A DNA stretch of 14,626 nucleotides, taken from the NCBI GenBank assembly GCA_026388345.1, contig JAPLJY010000293.1, positions 1-14,626 of the forward strand. Direction: 5' to 3'. Of the stretch, positions 13,873 through 14,626 are shown in pieces (within the stretch, counting starts at the first letter, position 1; every line of letters begins with the position of its first letter). The notes under the pieces were generated by a model that was not told the origin of the DNA, did not search any database, and saw only the letters and a list, made by a program, of their open reading frames with translations. The translations under genes and the position numbers were made by a program. The stretch comes from Deltaproteobacteria bacterium. Lineage in GTDB: Bacteria > Desulfobacterota > Syntrophia > Syntrophales > UBA5619.

Positions 13873-14626
13873 AAAAGAAACTCTTCCTGTGGGCCATCGG
13901 CGTTGGCGAGCAGGGCTTCCTGCTTACGAAGGAACAACTGCCTGTTCCACCCATCCTGAAGATCAAGTACAAAATCGCCGTGGCCCTGGTGTTGAAGAAG
14001 ATCCGGGGGGTCGTCGGCGGCCGCATCCGCTTCTTCCCCTGCGCCGGGGCGCCCCTCTCGAAGAAGATCGAGGAGTTCTTCCATGCGGCGGGGGTGACCA
14101 TCGCCTACGGCTACGGCCTCACCGAGACCTGCGCCACCGTGACCTGCCATGAGAAGTACCACTTCCGCCCCGGCACCGTCGGAAAACCGATTCCGGGCGT
14201 TGAGGTGCGGATCGGCGAGGCCGGTGAAATCCAGGTGAAGGGGGGAACGGTCACGAAGGGCTACTACAAAAAGCCGGAGGCGACGGCGGAGGCGTTCACC
14301 GCGGACGGCTGGTTCCGGACGGGGGATGTGGGCGTCATCGAGGACGGCTTTCTCTCGATCACCGACCGAATCAAGGACCTGATGAAGACCTCGGGCGGAA
14401 AATACATCGCCCCGCAGCTCGTTGAAACCCTGATCGGAAACGACTACTACGTGGATCAGGTCTCCATAATCGGCGACCTTCGGCAGTACGTGACGGCCCT
14501 CATCGTTCCCGCCTTCGACCCGCTGGAGGAGTACGCCCGGAAGAACGGCATCCCCTTCTCCTCCCGCGAAGAGCTGATTCAAAACCCCGAGATCATCAAA
14601 TTCTACGAAAAACGGATCCGGGAGAA
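13869..14626 (+). CDS. long-chain acyl-CoA synthetase, C-terminal fragment (broken gene, cut by window edge)
   Basis: Continues the acyl-CoA synthetase in another frame, open to the right edge. From the GTG at 13869 it reads VKKKLFLWAIGVGEQ, then RFFPCAGAPLSKKIEEFF, the adenylate motif YGYGLTETCA, GWFRTGDVGVIEDGF with the ribose-binding Asp, and the hinge and lid DRIKDLMKTSGGKYIAP. All active-site motifs of this half are intact. The GTG overlaps the TGA of the upstream fragment (GTGA), so a terminating ribosome could restart here and make a separate C-terminal polypeptide, although no strong ribosome binding site is seen. More probably this is the second half of a pseudogene, or an assembly deletion. 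The true stop lies beyond the window. Confidence 0.88.
   Translation, partial: MKKKLFLWAIGVGEQGFLLTKEQLPVPPILKIKYKIAVALVLKKIRGVVGGRIRFFPCAGAPLSKKIEEFFHAAGVTIAYGYGLTETCATVTCHEKYHFRPGTVGKPIPGVEVRIGEAGEIQVKGGTVTKGYYKKPEATAEAFTADGWFRTGDVGVIEDGFLSITDRIKDLMKTSGGKYIAPQLVETLIGNDYYVDQVSIIGDLRQYVTALIVPAFDPLEEYARKNGIPFSSREELIQNPEIIKFYEKRIRE

Noticed and set aside
13689..14582. 297-codon minus-strand frame opposite the acyl-CoA synthetase
   Set aside because: It runs through the conserved coding motifs of both synthetase fragments and has no recognisable domain or ribosome binding site.

Overview
The window looks like chromosomal DNA from a GC-rich, Gram-negative anaerobe. The best guess is Desulfobacterota, something like the Syntrophales, based on the style of the S1-like protein, the acyl-CoA synthetase, the small four-cysteine protein and the menaquinone-type prenyltransferase. 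That assignment is inference from protein character, not a database result. Almost every gene is on the minus strand. The only substantial plus-strand gene is a broken acyl-CoA synthetase at the right edge.

Layout, left to right. (1) 1-3118, minus: uvrB, then 5-formyltetrahydrofolate cyclo-ligase, then the start of an S1-domain protein that runs off the left edge. (2) 3119-3468: a gap holding a plus-strand remnant of a type IV prepilin, with a good ribosome binding site, leader, cleavage site and hydrophobic helix but no normal start codon and a stop after about 36 codons. (3) 3469-6846, minus: a tightly packed run of menA-like prenyltransferase, CPBP membrane protease, small Cys-rich protein and rarA, with a promoter candidate in front and a twin-hairpin repeat inside it. 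(4) 6947-7861, minus: a membrane-anchored, secreted HEXXH peptidase. (5) 7992-9603, minus: trpB2 preceded by a leader peptide with tandem Trp codons and a chain of mutually exclusive hairpins ending in an intrinsic terminator, which is a tryptophan attenuator. (6) 9612-12530, minus: an XRE-cupin regulator, an acyl-CoA dehydrogenase and a divergent GpsA-like dehydrogenase in one compact operon. (7) 12531-13083: a 553-bp gap with a 121-bp foldback element, a second copy of the twin-hairpin repeat and a strong sigma-70-type promoter. (8) 13084-14626, plus: a long-chain acyl-CoA synthetase split in two by what looks like an internal deletion.

How the genes work together: the XRE-cupin, acyl-CoA dehydrogenase and acyl-CoA synthetase suggest controlled fatty or carboxylic acid metabolism. 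The trpB2 unit is a separate, tryptophan-sensing salvage or synthesis step. The other genes are housekeeping (DNA repair, folate, quinone). The most unusual element is the attenuator in front of trpB2. Its pairing register implies a longer relay than the textbook trp leader: five consecutive alternative helices instead of three, with the same logical outcome.
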